Translations under genes and position numbers: made by a program
The notes under the pieces: generated by a model
Databases searched by the model: none
Seen by the model: the letters and a program-made list of their open reading frames with translations, nothing else
Told to the model about the DNA's origin: nothing
Part shown: positions 25,373-34,048 of the stretch, one piece after another
Layout: the number at the start of each line of letters is the position of its first letter
Position numbering within the stretch: position 1 is the stretch's first letter
Source of the DNA: Parasulfuritortus sp037446165
Lineage (GTDB): Bacteria > Pseudomonadota > Gammaproteobacteria > Burkholderiales > Thiobacillaceae
Assembly (NCBI GenBank): GCA_037446165.1
Contig: JBBIJC010000001.1
Span: 1 to 64,000, forward strand
Direction of reading: 5' to 3'
DNA: 64,000 bases

Positions 25373-26053
25373 ATGGCGGCGCTAAGCCTGAAGACGCTGG
25401 AATCTGGCCTGGGCTACAGTTTCAGCCAGGCCGGCCTGCTGACCCAGGCCCTGACCCATCGCAGCTATAGCGTCGACAACAACGAGCGGATCGAGTTTCT
25501 CGGCGACAGCATCCTCAACTGCGTCGTCGGCGCCATGCTCTACGAGCGCTTTTCGGAACTCCGCGAAGGCCAGCTGTCCCGGATGCGCGCCAATCTGGTC
25601 AATCAGCAGCCGTTGTATGAGATAGCCCGCGATCTGGAGCTGGGCCGTTATCTGCGACTGGGTGAAGGCGAACTGAAAAGCGGCGGCGCCGAACGGCCGT
25701 CGATCCTGGCCGATGGGCTGGAATCGCTGATTGGCGCGGTGTATCTCGACGGTGGCTTCGAGGCCGCGCGGGCCGTAGTCGGAAAGCTGCTCGGCAGCCG
25801 TATCGAGCAGGTCGACCCGGATACCCACGGCAAGGACGCCAAGACCCTGCTCCAGGAATGGCTGCAGTCGCGCCGTCACGGCCTGCCGAGTTACGAACTG
25901 CTGGGCACTTCCGGCCAGGCCCATGCGCAGACCTTCCGGGTTGCCTGCCGGATCGACGTCCTGAAACTGGTCACCGAAGGCAGCGGCGCCAGCCGCAAGG
26001 CGGCCGAGCAGGCAGCGGCCCAGGCGGCCTACAGCAAATTGAGCATGACATGA
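25373..26053 (+). CDS. rnc: Ribonuclease III
   Basis: 226 residues. The catalytic signature NERIEFLGDSIL (Glu38 to Asp45) and the second acidic cluster (LADGLESLIGAVYLDGGF) are present, followed by a double-stranded RNA-binding domain (about 155-224, ending GASRKAAEQAAAQAAY). It processes rRNA precursors and cleaves structured mRNAs. Its stop overlaps the start of era (ATGA), an operon order conserved in most proteobacteria. Confidence 0.95.
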   Translation: MAALSLKTLESGLGYSFSQAGLLTQALTHRSYSVDNNERIEFLGDSILNCVVGAMLYERFSELREGQLSRMRANLVNQQPLYEIARDLELGRYLRLGEGELKSGGAERPSILADGLESLIGAVYLDGGFEAARAVVGKLLGSRIEQVDPDTHGKDAKTLLQEWLQSRRHGLPSYELLGTSGQAHAQTFRVACRIDVLKLVTEGSGASRKAAEQAAAQAAYSKLSMT

Positions 26054-26940
26054 ACCAGATCACCCGGGCCGGCTACATCGCAGTCATCGGTCGTCCCAAC
26101 GTTGGCAAATCGACGCTCATCAACAATCTGGTGGGGGCCAAGGTCAGCATCGTCTCCAGCAAGCCGCAGACCACCCGTCACCGCATCCTCGGGGTACGCA
26201 CCGAAGGCGAGGCGCAATTCGTCTTCGTCGATACGCCGGGCTTCCAGACCGAGCATCGCAACGCGCTCAACCAGTCCATGAACCGGGTGGTCAAGAACGT
26301 GCTGTCCGAAGTGGACGCCGTGCTGTTCCTGATCGAGGCGATGCGCCTGACCCCGGCCGACGAAAAGGTGCTGAAGCTGTTGCCGGCCGACAAGCCGGTC
26401 ATCCTGATCGTCAACAAGGTCGACACCATGGCCGACAAGACCCGGCTCCTGCCCTTCCTCAGGGAGACCGCGACCCGCTTCGATTTCGCCGAGATCGTGC
26501 CCATGGCCGCGGTGGAGCGGAAGGATGGCGACCGCCTGCTCGGCATACTGGGCAAATACCTGCCCGAGTCCGAAGGCTTCTTCGAGGAAGACGCCATCAC
26601 CGACCGCAGCGAGCGTTTCCTGGCGGCCGAGATCCTGCGCGAAAAGGTGTTCCGCCTGACCGGCGACGAGATTCCCTACGGTGTCGCGGTCGAGATCGAG
26701 CAATACGAGACCGAGCCCTCCGGCCTGCGCCGCATCCATGCCGTGATCTGGATCGACCGTGACGCGCACAAGCCGATCCTGCTCGGCAAGGGCGGCGAAC
26801 ACCTCAAGCGCATCTCCACCGAGGCCCGCCAGGATATGGAGAAGCTGTTCGACGCCAAGGTCTACCTGCAATGCTGGGTCAAGGTGAAGAGCGGCTGGGC
26901 CGACAACGCGGCGCTGATCAAGTCGTTGGGCCACGAGTAA
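26050..26940 (+). CDS. era: GTPase Era
   Basis: 296 residues. GTPase motifs GRPNVGKSTL (G1), DTPGF (G3) and NKVD (G4) are followed by a KH RNA-binding domain containing ILLGKGGEHLKRI. Era binds the 3' end of 16S rRNA and assists 30S assembly. The start at 26050 overlaps the rnc stop. A longer upstream reading in this frame lies antiparallel to the rnc coding logic and has no GTPase homology, so it is rejected. recO follows after 12 bp. Confidence 0.95.
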   Translation: MNQITRAGYIAVIGRPNVGKSTLINNLVGAKVSIVSSKPQTTRHRILGVRTEGEAQFVFVDTPGFQTEHRNALNQSMNRVVKNVLSEVDAVLFLIEAMRLTPADEKVLKLLPADKPVILIVNKVDTMADKTRLLPFLRETATRFDFAEIVPMAAVERKDGDRLLGILGKYLPESEGFFEEDAITDRSERFLAAEILREKVFRLTGDEIPYGVAVEIEQYETEPSGLRRIHAVIWIDRDAHKPILLGKGGEHLKRISTEARQDMEKLFDAKVYLQCWVKVKSGWADNAALIKSLGHE

Positions 26941-26952
26941 GCCTCTCCAGTC

Positions 26953-27657
26953 ATGGCCGAGCGGGTCGATAACGAGGCGGGCTTCATCCTGCACACCCGG
27001 CCGTATCGGGAAACCAGCCTGATCGTCGATGTCCTGAGCCGCAACCATGGTCGTCTGGCCGTGGTTGCGCGCGGTGCGCGGCGGCCCATGTCCTCGATCA
27101 AATCCCGTTTGCTGAGCTTTCAGCCTCTGCTGTTGTCCTGGTTCGGCAAGGGCGCCTTGCGTACCCTGCACGATGCCGAATGGCAGGGCGGCGATCTGCG
27201 CCTGCAGGGCGATGCCCTGATGTGCGGCTTCTATCTCAACGAGCTGCTGCTCAAGCTGTTGCCCGCTGACGACCCGCACGAACGCCTGTACGACCGCTAT
27301 GCCGAAACCCTGGCCACCCTGTCGGCCGGCGCCGTGGCCGAACCGGTCCTGCGCCGGTTTGAACTCGATCTGCTGTCCGAACTCGGCTATGCCCAGACCC
27401 TGAGTCACGATGCCGAAGGCGAACGGCTCCAGCCGGATCGTCGCTACGGTTATGTCTTTGACCGGGGCGTGGTCGAGGCAGGTAGGACCGGACAGGCCTA
27501 TGCCGGCAAGACCCTGCTCGACATGGCGGCCGGGGATTTTTCCGACCCGCGCACCCTGGCCGAAGGTAAACTGCTCATGCGCGCGCTGCTCAACCACTAC
27601 CTGAGCGACAAACCGCTGCTCACCCGTCAACTGCTTATCGACCTGCAACAACTATGA
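26953..27657 (+). CDS. recO: DNA repair protein RecO
   Basis: 234 residues with an OB-fold N-terminus (GFILHTRPYRETSLIVDVLSRN) and a helical C-terminal part. The family's ARGARRPMSS-like basic segment is present. RecO works with RecF/RecR to load RecA on single-stranded DNA gaps. The zinc-binding cysteines found in some family members are absent, as is common in proteobacteria. Its end overlaps pdxJ (ATGA), and it belongs to the rnc-era-recO-pdxJ run. Confidence 0.9.
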   Translation: MAERVDNEAGFILHTRPYRETSLIVDVLSRNHGRLAVVARGARRPMSSIKSRLLSFQPLLLSWFGKGALRTLHDAEWQGGDLRLQGDALMCGFYLNELLLKLLPADDPHERLYDRYAETLATLSAGAVAEPVLRRFELDLLSELGYAQTLSHDAEGERLQPDRRYGYVFDRGVVEAGRTGQAYAGKTLLDMAAGDFSDPRTLAEGKLLMRALLNHYLSDKPLLTRQLLIDLQQL

Positions 27658-28391
27658 TCAAACTCGGTGTCAACATCGACCACGTCGCCACTCTCCGGCA
27701 GGCGCGCGGCACCCGCTACCCCAGCCCGGTCCAGGCCGCGCTGATGGCCGAAAATGCCGGCGCGGATTCCATTACCCTGCATCTGCGCGAAGACCGTCGC
27801 CATATCCAGGATGCCGATGTGCACATCCTGCGCGGCATCCTGCGCACCAAGATGAATCTGGAGATGGCCGTGACCGAAGAGATGATCGGCATTGCGCTAC
27901 AGGTCAGCCCGCAGGATGTCTGCCTGGTGCCCGAACGGCGCCAGGAACTGACCACCGAAGGCGGACTCGACGTGGCCGGCCAACTGGCGCGGATGGTCGA
28001 CGCCTGCCGGCATTTCGCCGAGGCGGGCATCCGGGTGTCGCTGTTCATCGATCCGGACCCGGTCCAGCTGGAAGCCTCGAAGGCGGCCGGTGCGCCGGTG
28101 GTGGAAATCCACACCGGCCGCTTCGCCGATGCGGTCACCGAGGCCGAAGCCGTACACGAACTGGCCCGCATCCGCACCGCCGTCGAGAAAGGTCGCGCAC
28201 TCGGCTTGCAGGTCAATGCCGGCCACGGCCTGCATTTCCATAATGTCCAAGCAGTCGCGGCGATTCCCGGCGTGACCGAACTCAACATCGGCCACGCCAT
28301 CGTCGCCGAGGCCATTTTCATGGGCTGGGACAATGCGGTCCGGGAGATGAAGCGGTTGATGGTCGAGGCGGCGGGGAACGCAGGACGATAA
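27654..28391 (+). CDS. pdxJ: Pyridoxine 5'-phosphate synthase
   Basis: 245 residues, TIM-barrel fold. The start KLGVNIDHVATLRQARGT is diagnostic, as are ITLHLREDRRHIQDADV and the final INIGHAIVAEAIFMG-like segment (LNIGHAIVAEAIF). It condenses 1-deoxyxylulose-5-phosphate with 3-amino-1-hydroxyacetone phosphate to make pyridoxine phosphate. In many relatives acpS follows pdxJ; here it does not, and the operon appears to end. Confidence 0.95.
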   Translation: MIKLGVNIDHVATLRQARGTRYPSPVQAALMAENAGADSITLHLREDRRHIQDADVHILRGILRTKMNLEMAVTEEMIGIALQVSPQDVCLVPERRQELTTEGGLDVAGQLARMVDACRHFAEAGIRVSLFIDPDPVQLEASKAAGAPVVEIHTGRFADAVTEAEAVHELARIRTAVEKGRALGLQVNAGHGLHFHNVQAVAAIPGVTELNIGHAIVAEAIFMGWDNAVREMKRLMVEAAGNAGR

Positions 28392-28515
28392 AGGCGGCTG
28401 AACGGGAATTGCACCGGAACACGCCAGGGTCATCCCGGCCGGGTATGCTGCATAACCGAGCCAGTCAAACGGGTTGTGGTGGCAATCAATGCGTGCATAC
28501 ATTCAGGGAAATAAA

Positions 28516-29349
28516 ATGAGATTCTTGCTGGTCCTTTCAATCATGACCGGCCTTCTTGCATTCGGGCACTCCGCCAAGGCCGAAGTCGTTTCGCACAGGG
28601 CACTGGTGCTTGCAGTCAGCGAAGGCACCTCAGGCGGCATTGACAACGAGACCGCCCTGAAAAAGTACAAGGCATTGGCCGACGTGGTCGGCAAGGCCCT
28701 GCAAACGAAGGTGTCGATTGTTTTCGTCAGGGAGTTTGCCCAGCTCGAAGAGGGCATGCAGAAGCAGCAGTTCGATATCGTGATGGCCAGACCGTCCGAT
28801 TACCCGGCACGAGGGGTGCGCGATTATGGCTATCACTTCATCGCAACGGCAGAGCCCGCGGGGCACTGCGAGCTGATCGTGGCGAAAGGCTCGCCATTGC
28901 AGAGCGTCAAGGATTTGAACGGCCGGTATTTCATTTTCCCGGAGAAGCAGGCCTACATGACCCGCTTTTGCCGTGCGGCGCTGCGCGATGAGGGAATCGT
29001 GCCGGATGACGCCCATGTTTTTTATGTCCGCGAACAAGGCGTCATTCCCTTCTCGCTTAAAAACGGCATCGCCGATGTGGGCGGAGTCGCTTCCTATTCC
29101 GGCGCATACACGAAGTGGCTGGCGTCGGGGCAGCGCGTCCTATATGAATCCCGTGCCCAACCTTATTTCCCGGTCATCGCCTCGCCGTCGCTGAATGAGA
29201 TGCAGCGCAAACAGGTTCAGGATGCCCTGACCGGAATGAGCTCGACCTCGGTGGGTCAGAACGAACTCGGGCTACTGTCGATCAAGGGTTTTGTCACCAC
29301 GGAACAAGACCGTTTCAACAAGCTGCTGAACTGGTTGGCCATAGATTGA
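28516..29349 (+). CDS. PhnD-like periplasmic substrate-binding protein, orphan
   Basis: 277 residues. A signal peptide (MRFLLVLSIMTGLLAFGHSAKA) is followed by a phosphate/phosphonate-binding-like fold: YKALADVVGKAL, FDIVMARPSDYPARG, LIVAKGSPLQSVKDLNGRYF and DVGGVASYSGAY are at family positions. AGGGAA lies before the ATG. There are no ABC permease or ATPase genes nearby, so it is either an orphan binding protein for a distant transporter or a periplasmic sensor component. The ligand is unknown; phosphite and phosphonate are only family possibilities. Confidence 0.75.
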   Translation: MRFLLVLSIMTGLLAFGHSAKAEVVSHRALVLAVSEGTSGGIDNETALKKYKALADVVGKALQTKVSIVFVREFAQLEEGMQKQQFDIVMARPSDYPARGVRDYGYHFIATAEPAGHCELIVAKGSPLQSVKDLNGRYFIFPEKQAYMTRFCRAALRDEGIVPDDAHVFYVREQGVIPFSLKNGIADVGGVASYSGAYTKWLASGQRVLYESRAQPYFPVIASPSLNEMQRKQVQDALTGMSSTSVGQNELGLLSIKGFVTTEQDRFNKLLNWLAID

Positions 29350-29385
29350 GGCGGCCCGGATAAGTCCAGCTCGACCGCCAGCCGG

Positions 29386-29432
29386 CAAGGTTGCGCCCCA
29401 TATTTCTAGCCTATAGTGTATTGGCAACCTTG
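29386..29432. promoter_or_regulatory. Inverted repeat around a -10-like element
   Basis: CAAGGTTG (29386-29393) and its reverse complement CAACCTTG (29425-29432) lie 31 bp apart and enclose TATAGT (29412-29417). This could be an operator pair around the promoter of the next gene, or a long-loop hairpin after the binding-protein gene. The rest of the 29350-29541 spacer shows nothing else. Confidence 0.4.
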
Positions 29433-29541
29433 GCCTTGGCTTGGGCTGCAAGGAATGTCATGGATGTCCGGGAGGGTCGTTCTGGCTGGGGAGGCGGGTG
29501 GACATGACTCATGATCAATCCAGTTGCATAGGAGCAAAAGC

Positions 29542-29919
29542 ATGACCAATCGTTTATTCAAACTCAGTGTGTTGGCCGGAGGCTTGTCGCTTTCCCTTGG
29601 TTTGGCGTCGGCTGCGGATCCGAATGGGTCGCAGGCACAGGCTGGCGTGCAAACGCAGAACCAGGAACAGGTCTATGGCAGTCAGCTCATGACGCGCCAG
29701 GAACGCGTCGAATTTCGGACCAAAATGCGCGCCGCGAAGACAGTTCAGGAACGTGAGCAGATTCGCAAGGAGCACCACGAGCGGATGAAGGAGCGGGCCA
29801 AGGCGCGTGGCGTGACCTTGCCCGACGAACCACCTGCCATGGGTGGCGGCATGGGCCCGGGCGGCGGGATGGGCGGAGGCATGGGCCCGGGCGGCGGGAT
29901 GGGTGGCGGTCGACGCTGA
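29542..29919 (+). CDS. Small exported protein with a Gly-Met-rich tail
   Basis: 125 residues. A signal peptide (MTNRLFKLSVLAGGLSLSLGLASAA) precedes a charged helical middle (YGSQLMTRQERVEFRTKMRA... REQIRKEHHERMKERAKARG) and a C-terminal glycine-methionine tail made by two 30-bp tandem DNA repeats (29851-29880 and 29881-29910). AGGAG precedes the ATG. Proteins with this charged YGSQLMT-type segment are widespread in betaproteobacteria but uncharacterised. Methionine and histidine richness could suit metal binding in the periplasm (inference). Confidence 0.75.
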   Translation: MTNRLFKLSVLAGGLSLSLGLASAADPNGSQAQAGVQTQNQEQVYGSQLMTRQERVEFRTKMRAAKTVQEREQIRKEHHERMKERAKARGVTLPDEPPAMGGGMGPGGGMGGGMGPGGGMGGGRR

Positions 29920-29943
29920 TCAGCCCGGTTCTGCGCCTTGGCG

Positions 29944-31908
29944 TCAGTTGATGCCGAGGCGCAGTTTTGCCGCTGCCAGGGCCTCGGGTATTCCCCTCAG
30001 AATCACCACGTCGCCAGCCTCCAGGCGGGTTTCCGGGGTCGGGTCCGTGGCCCGGATGCCATGCCGGCGTACGGCCAGGATGGTGGCGCCCGCGGATTCC
30101 AGATCAAGTTCGCCCAGGGTGTGGCCGATACCGTTCAAGCCGGCTTCCATGTGCAGCGAGGCCAGGAGTTCCTGGCTGGCGTTTTCATCTTCGGCCTCAT
30201 CGGTCAGTCCCTTGAAATAGCCGCGCAGGGTGCTGTAGCGCAATTCGCGCATGGTCCGGATACGCTTCAGCACCGAGCCGAGCGGCACCCCGGCCATGAG
30301 CAGGGTTTGCGAGCCGAGCATCAACGCCCCTTCCAGTATCTCCGGCACCACCTCCATGGCGCCGGCCGACATCAACTGGTCGAGGTCGGCCTCGTCCTTG
30401 GTCCGGACGATGACTGGCGCGCCGGGGCGCAAGCGGTGTGCCGTGGCCAGCACCTTGAGTGCGGTAGGGGTGTGGGCAAAGCTGACCACGATCGCACGGG
30501 CACGATTGATACCGGCGGCGGTCAGCACTTCGGCCCGGGTGCAGTCGCCGAACACCACGTTGTCGCCCGCAGCGGCGGCTTCGTGGACCCGTTTCGGGTC
30601 GTCGTCCAGGGCGATGAAGGGGACCCCCTCGGCTTCGAGGATACGGGCCAGATTCTGGCCGCTCCGGCCATATCCGCACAGGATGACGTGCTTGCTGACG
30701 CCGAAGCTCTTCATCACGATCTCGTGCACGCCTTTCGCCTGTTCCAGCCAGGCGCCCCCGGCCAGTCGGCGGGCCAGCTTTTCACCGTGCAGCATGAGGA
30801 AGGGGGCGAGCAGCATGGACAGGATCATGGCGGCCAGTGCCGCCTGTTTGATGCCGACCGGGATCAGGCCGTAAGTCCCGATCAGGGCCAGCAGGACCAG
30901 GCCAAACTCACCGGCCTGGGCCAGGCCGAGGCCGGTTCTGAGGGCCATCCCCCAGTCGCCGCTGAAGCGTCGGGTCAGGGCCGTGATCAGGAACAGTTTG
31001 CCCAGGATCAGGAGGGCCAGCATGGCCAGTGTGCCGGGCAGCTGGTTGAGCACGGTCATAGTGTCCAGTTGCATGCCGATGGTGACGAAGAACAGGCCCA
31101 TCAGGATGTCGCGGAAGGGGCGGATGTCGCTTTCCACCTGGTAGCGGTATTCGGTTTCCGAGATCAGCATGCCGGCGACGAAGGCGCCCAGGGCCAGCGA
31201 CAGCCCGGCCAGGTCGGTGACGTAGGCCAGGCCCAGGGTGACGAGCAGCACGTTGAGCATGAACAGTTCGGGCGATTTGCGCGCCGCCACGACGTGGAGC
31301 CACGGCCGCAGCAGGCGCTGGCCCAGGACCAGGATCAGGCCCAGGGCCAGGACGGCCTTGGCGCCGGCCCAGGCCATCGCCTGGGCCATGTTCTCGCCGC
31401 TGGCCAGGGCCGGGATGAAGATGAGCAGGGGCACCACGGCCAGATCCTGGAATAGCAGCACGCCGATGATGCGGCGGCCGTGCCCGGTGTCGAGTTCGTT
31501 GTGCTCGGCCAGCAGCTTGACCACGATGGCGGTGGAGGACATGGCCAGTGCGCCACCCAGGGCCAGTCCGGCGCCGATGCCGAGACCGACGGCCAGGCCC
31601 AGCGCCGTGGCCAGCAGCATGGTGAGCAGGACCTGCAGGCCGCCCAGGCCGAATACCAGGCTGCGCATGGTCTTGAGCTTGGCCAGGGAGAACTCCAGGC
31701 CGATGGAGAACATCAGGAAAACCACGCCGAATTCGGCCAGGTTGCGGGTCTGCACGTCCTGCGGTGCGACGTTGAAACCGGACGGTCCGAGCAGGATGCC
31801 GACCACCACATAACCCAGCAGTGCCGGGAGCTGGAGCGCCCGGAACAGCGAAGTGGCCAGTACTGCAGTGGCCAGCAGAAGCAGGATTAGGGCCAGGGTG
31901 GAATGCAT
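29944..31908 (-). CDS. Kef-type monovalent cation:proton antiporter with RCK domain
   Basis: 654 residues. The N-terminal two thirds form a CPA2 antiporter domain with about 12-13 helices (GYVVVGILLGPSGF, FLMFSIGLEFSLAKL). An RCK_N domain starts at VILCGYGRSGQNLARILEAE (dinucleotide-binding Rossmann fold), and an RCK_C/TrkA_C domain with VRRHGIRATDPTPETRLEAG ends the protein. It resembles KefB/KefC/YbaL-type systems that move K+ or Na+ against protons. The start at 31908 (MHSTLALILLLL) is the only one consistent with the first helix; it is divergent from kdsD, an arrangement common in this class. No KefF/KefG ancillary gene is seen. Confidence 0.88.
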   Translation of the reverse strand: MHSTLALILLLLATAVLATSLFRALQLPALLGYVVVGILLGPSGFNVAPQDVQTRNLAEFGVVFLMFSIGLEFSLAKLKTMRSLVFGLGGLQVLLTMLLATALGLAVGLGIGAGLALGGALAMSSTAIVVKLLAEHNELDTGHGRRIIGVLLFQDLAVVPLLIFIPALASGENMAQAMAWAGAKAVLALGLILVLGQRLLRPWLHVVAARKSPELFMLNVLLVTLGLAYVTDLAGLSLALGAFVAGMLISETEYRYQVESDIRPFRDILMGLFFVTIGMQLDTMTVLNQLPGTLAMLALLILGKLFLITALTRRFSGDWGMALRTGLGLAQAGEFGLVLLALIGTYGLIPVGIKQAALAAMILSMLLAPFLMLHGEKLARRLAGGAWLEQAKGVHEIVMKSFGVSKHVILCGYGRSGQNLARILEAEGVPFIALDDDPKRVHEAAAAGDNVVFGDCTRAEVLTAAGINRARAIVVSFAHTPTALKVLATAHRLRPGAPVIVRTKDEADLDQLMSAGAMEVVPEILEGALMLGSQTLLMAGVPLGSVLKRIRTMRELRYSTLRGYFKGLTDEAEDENASQELLASLHMEAGLNGIGHTLGELDLESAGATILAVRRHGIRATDPTPETRLEAGDVVILRGIPEALAAAKLRLGIN

Positions 31909-31934
31909 GGGTGGAAGCGATAGGGTTGGACACG

Positions 31935-31940
31935 TATACT
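31935..31940 (+). promoter_or_regulatory. -10 element of kdsD, very close to the start codon
   Basis: TATACT ends 10 bp before the kdsD ATG at 31951. A transcript from this element would start about 4 bases before, or at, the ATG, and no Shine-Dalgarno is visible. The -35 (TGGAAG at 31912-31917, 17-bp spacer) is weak. Confidence 0.45.
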
Positions 31941-31950
31941 TCGCGCCATT

Positions 31951-32937
31951 ATGACATCCCACCCCGTAACCGACTCCGACATCCTCGACCTGGCCCGACG
32001 CACGCTGGACATCGAGGCTGAGGCCGTGTCCGCCCTGAGAAGCCGCCTGGATGAGGGGCTGGTTCGCGCGGTCGATATCCTGCTGGCCTGCAAGGGTCGG
32101 GTCGTGGTCACCGGCATGGGCAAGTCCGGCCACATCGGCAACAAGATCGCCTCGACCCTGGCCAGCACCGGCACGCCGTCCTTCTTCATGCACCCGGCCG
32201 AGGCCAGTCATGGCGATCTGGGCATGATCACCAGTCAGGACGTGGTGCTGGCCCTGTCCAATTCCGGCGAGAGTCCGGAGATCATCGCCATCCTGCCCCT
32301 GATCAAACGGCGCGGCGCGAAGCTGATCACCATGACTGGCCGGACCGACTCGACCATGGCGCGGGAGGCGGACATCCATCTCGATGCGGCCGTGGCCCAG
32401 GAGGCCTGTCCGCACAATCTGGCCCCCACGGCAAGTACCACCGCGGCCCTGGCCCTGGGCGATGCGCTGGCGGTCGCGGCGCTCTATGCCCGTGGCTTCA
32501 CCGCCGAGGATTTTGCCCGCACCCATCCCGGTGGTGCGCTGGGTCGCCGCCTGCTGGTTCACGTGCGCGATGTGATGCATACGGGCGATGCGCTGCCGGT
32601 GGTCCAGGAGGGCACGCCGTTCAAGGCGGCACTGCTCGAAATGACGCGCAAGAAGCTGGGCATGACCGCCGTGGTCGATGCCTCGGGCAGGCTCACCGGG
32701 GTGTTCACTGACGGCGACCTGCGCCGCTGCCTGGATCGTGATCTGGATATGGCCACCACCCGGGTTGAGACGGTGATGACCCGTTCGCCCAAGACCATTT
32801 CCGAAGACGCACTGGCGGCCGAAGCGGCGCACTTCATGGAAGAACGCCAGATCAACGGTCTGCTCGCGGTTGATGCGGCCGGGCGCCTGAGCGGGGCCTT
32901 CAACATGCATGACCTGCTCAGGGCCGGGGTCGTATGA
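31951..32937 (+). CDS. kdsD: D-arabinose 5-phosphate isomerase
   Basis: 328 residues: SIS domain (about 40-180, VVVTGMGKSGHIGNKIASTLASTG-type start and HGDLGMI) and two CBS domains (about 205-325). It converts ribulose-5-phosphate to arabinose-5-phosphate, the first step to Kdo of lipopolysaccharide. kdsC overlaps its stop by ATGA and the lpt genes follow, so this is a lipopolysaccharide synthesis and export operon. Confidence 0.95.
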   Translation: MTSHPVTDSDILDLARRTLDIEAEAVSALRSRLDEGLVRAVDILLACKGRVVVTGMGKSGHIGNKIASTLASTGTPSFFMHPAEASHGDLGMITSQDVVLALSNSGESPEIIAILPLIKRRGAKLITMTGRTDSTMAREADIHLDAAVAQEACPHNLAPTASTTAALALGDALAVAALYARGFTAEDFARTHPGGALGRRLLVHVRDVMHTGDALPVVQEGTPFKAALLEMTRKKLGMTAVVDASGRLTGVFTDGDLRRCLDRDLDMATTRVETVMTRSPKTISEDALAAEAAHFMEERQINGLLAVDAAGRLSGAFNMHDLLRAGVV

Positions 32938-33464
32938 TCGATGAAGATATTCTGATCCGTGCCCGTGCCGTCAAGGTGCTGGTGTTCGATGTGGACGGCG
33001 TGCTGACCGATGGCAGCCTGTTTTACGGTGACGACGGCCAGGAGTACAAGGCCTTCAATTCGCGCGATGGCCACGGCATCAAGATGCTGCGCGACAGCGG
33101 AGTTGAGGCAGCCATACTGACCGGTCGGACCTCCAAGGTCGTCCTGCACCGGGCCCGGAATCTGGGTATCTCGCGCATCATCCAGGGCGCCCACGACAAA
33201 CTGGTTGCTTACCAGGCCATGCTGGCGGAAACCGGCCTCAGGCCGGAGCAGATCGCCTACATGGGCGACGATCTGGTCGATCTCCCGGTCATGCGCAGGT
33301 GTGGCCTGGCCTGCACCGTGCCCGATGCGCCCGAGGCAGTGAAGGCGCGTTCGCACTATGTCGCCAGGGCCGGTGCCGGGCGCGGCGCGGCGCGCGAGGT
33401 GTGCGAGCTGATCATGCAGGCCCAGGGCAGCTGGCAGGCCCAGTTGGCGCGCTACGACCGATGA
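32934..33464 (+). CDS. kdsC: 3-deoxy-D-manno-octulosonate 8-phosphate phosphatase
   Basis: 176 residues, a cap-less HAD phosphatase. Motif I VFDVDGVLTDGSLFY, motif II ILTGRTS and motif IV MGDDLVDLPVM are clear. It makes free Kdo from Kdo-8-phosphate and acts as a tetramer in the family. It sits between kdsD and lptC, each joint being an ATGA overlap. Confidence 0.95.
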   Translation: MIDEDILIRARAVKVLVFDVDGVLTDGSLFYGDDGQEYKAFNSRDGHGIKMLRDSGVEAAILTGRTSKVVLHRARNLGISRIIQGAHDKLVAYQAMLAETGLRPEQIAYMGDDLVDLPVMRRCGLACTVPDAPEAVKARSHYVARAGAGRGAAREVCELIMQAQGSWQAQLARYDR

Positions 33465-34048
33465 TCGGCAGCCATTGGCAACAGATACAGCATTACTGGC
33501 TGCCGCTGGTCATCGTCGGGGCGCTGGTGTTGCTGACCACCTGGCTGGGTCAGTTGGCAGAGAAACAGCCGATGCAGGCCAGCGTGGCGCCGGGCCACAA
33601 TCCGGATTATTTCGCCGATGACCTGCACGCCACGGCCTACGATGTGGCCGGCACGCCCCGCTACCATCTGACGGCAAGCAAAATGGTGCATTACATGGAT
33701 AACGACACCACCACCCTGGAATCGCCGGTCTTCCTGCGCGACGGACCCGGAGTGCCTCGCGTAACGGCCAGATCCAGCCATGGACTGGTCTCGGCCAATG
33801 GTGAAACCGTCACCCTCCTGGACGGGGTGCAGGTGATCCAGGAGAGCCAGAGTGATGGCGCGCCGCTGGTGCTGACCACCGAATACCTGAAAATCCTGCC
33901 CAATGCAGACCGGCTTTCCACCGACAAACCGGTTATCCTGCATCAGGCCAGCAGCGTGGTGACGGGGAACTCGATGGCGGCGGATGGCAAGGCGCGAACG
34001 CTGCAGCTGAGCGGCCGTGTGAAAGGGATATATGAGACTCACCATTGA
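33461..34048 (+). CDS. lptC: LPS export protein LptC
   Basis: 195 residues. One N-terminal membrane helix (YWLPLVIVGALVLLTTWLG) is followed by a periplasmic beta-jellyroll domain (LptC/OstA-like; LDGVQVIQES, LQLSGRVKGIY). LptC receives lipopolysaccharide from LptBFG and passes it to LptA. The start overlaps the kdsC stop; the end overlaps lptA by 17 bp. Confidence 0.9.
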   Translation: MIGSHWQQIQHYWLPLVIVGALVLLTTWLGQLAEKQPMQASVAPGHNPDYFADDLHATAYDVAGTPRYHLTASKMVHYMDNDTTTLESPVFLRDGPGVPRVTARSSHGLVSANGETVTLLDGVQVIQESQSDGAPLVLTTEYLKILPNADRLSTDKPVILHQASSVVTGNSMAADGKARTLQLSGRVKGIYETHH

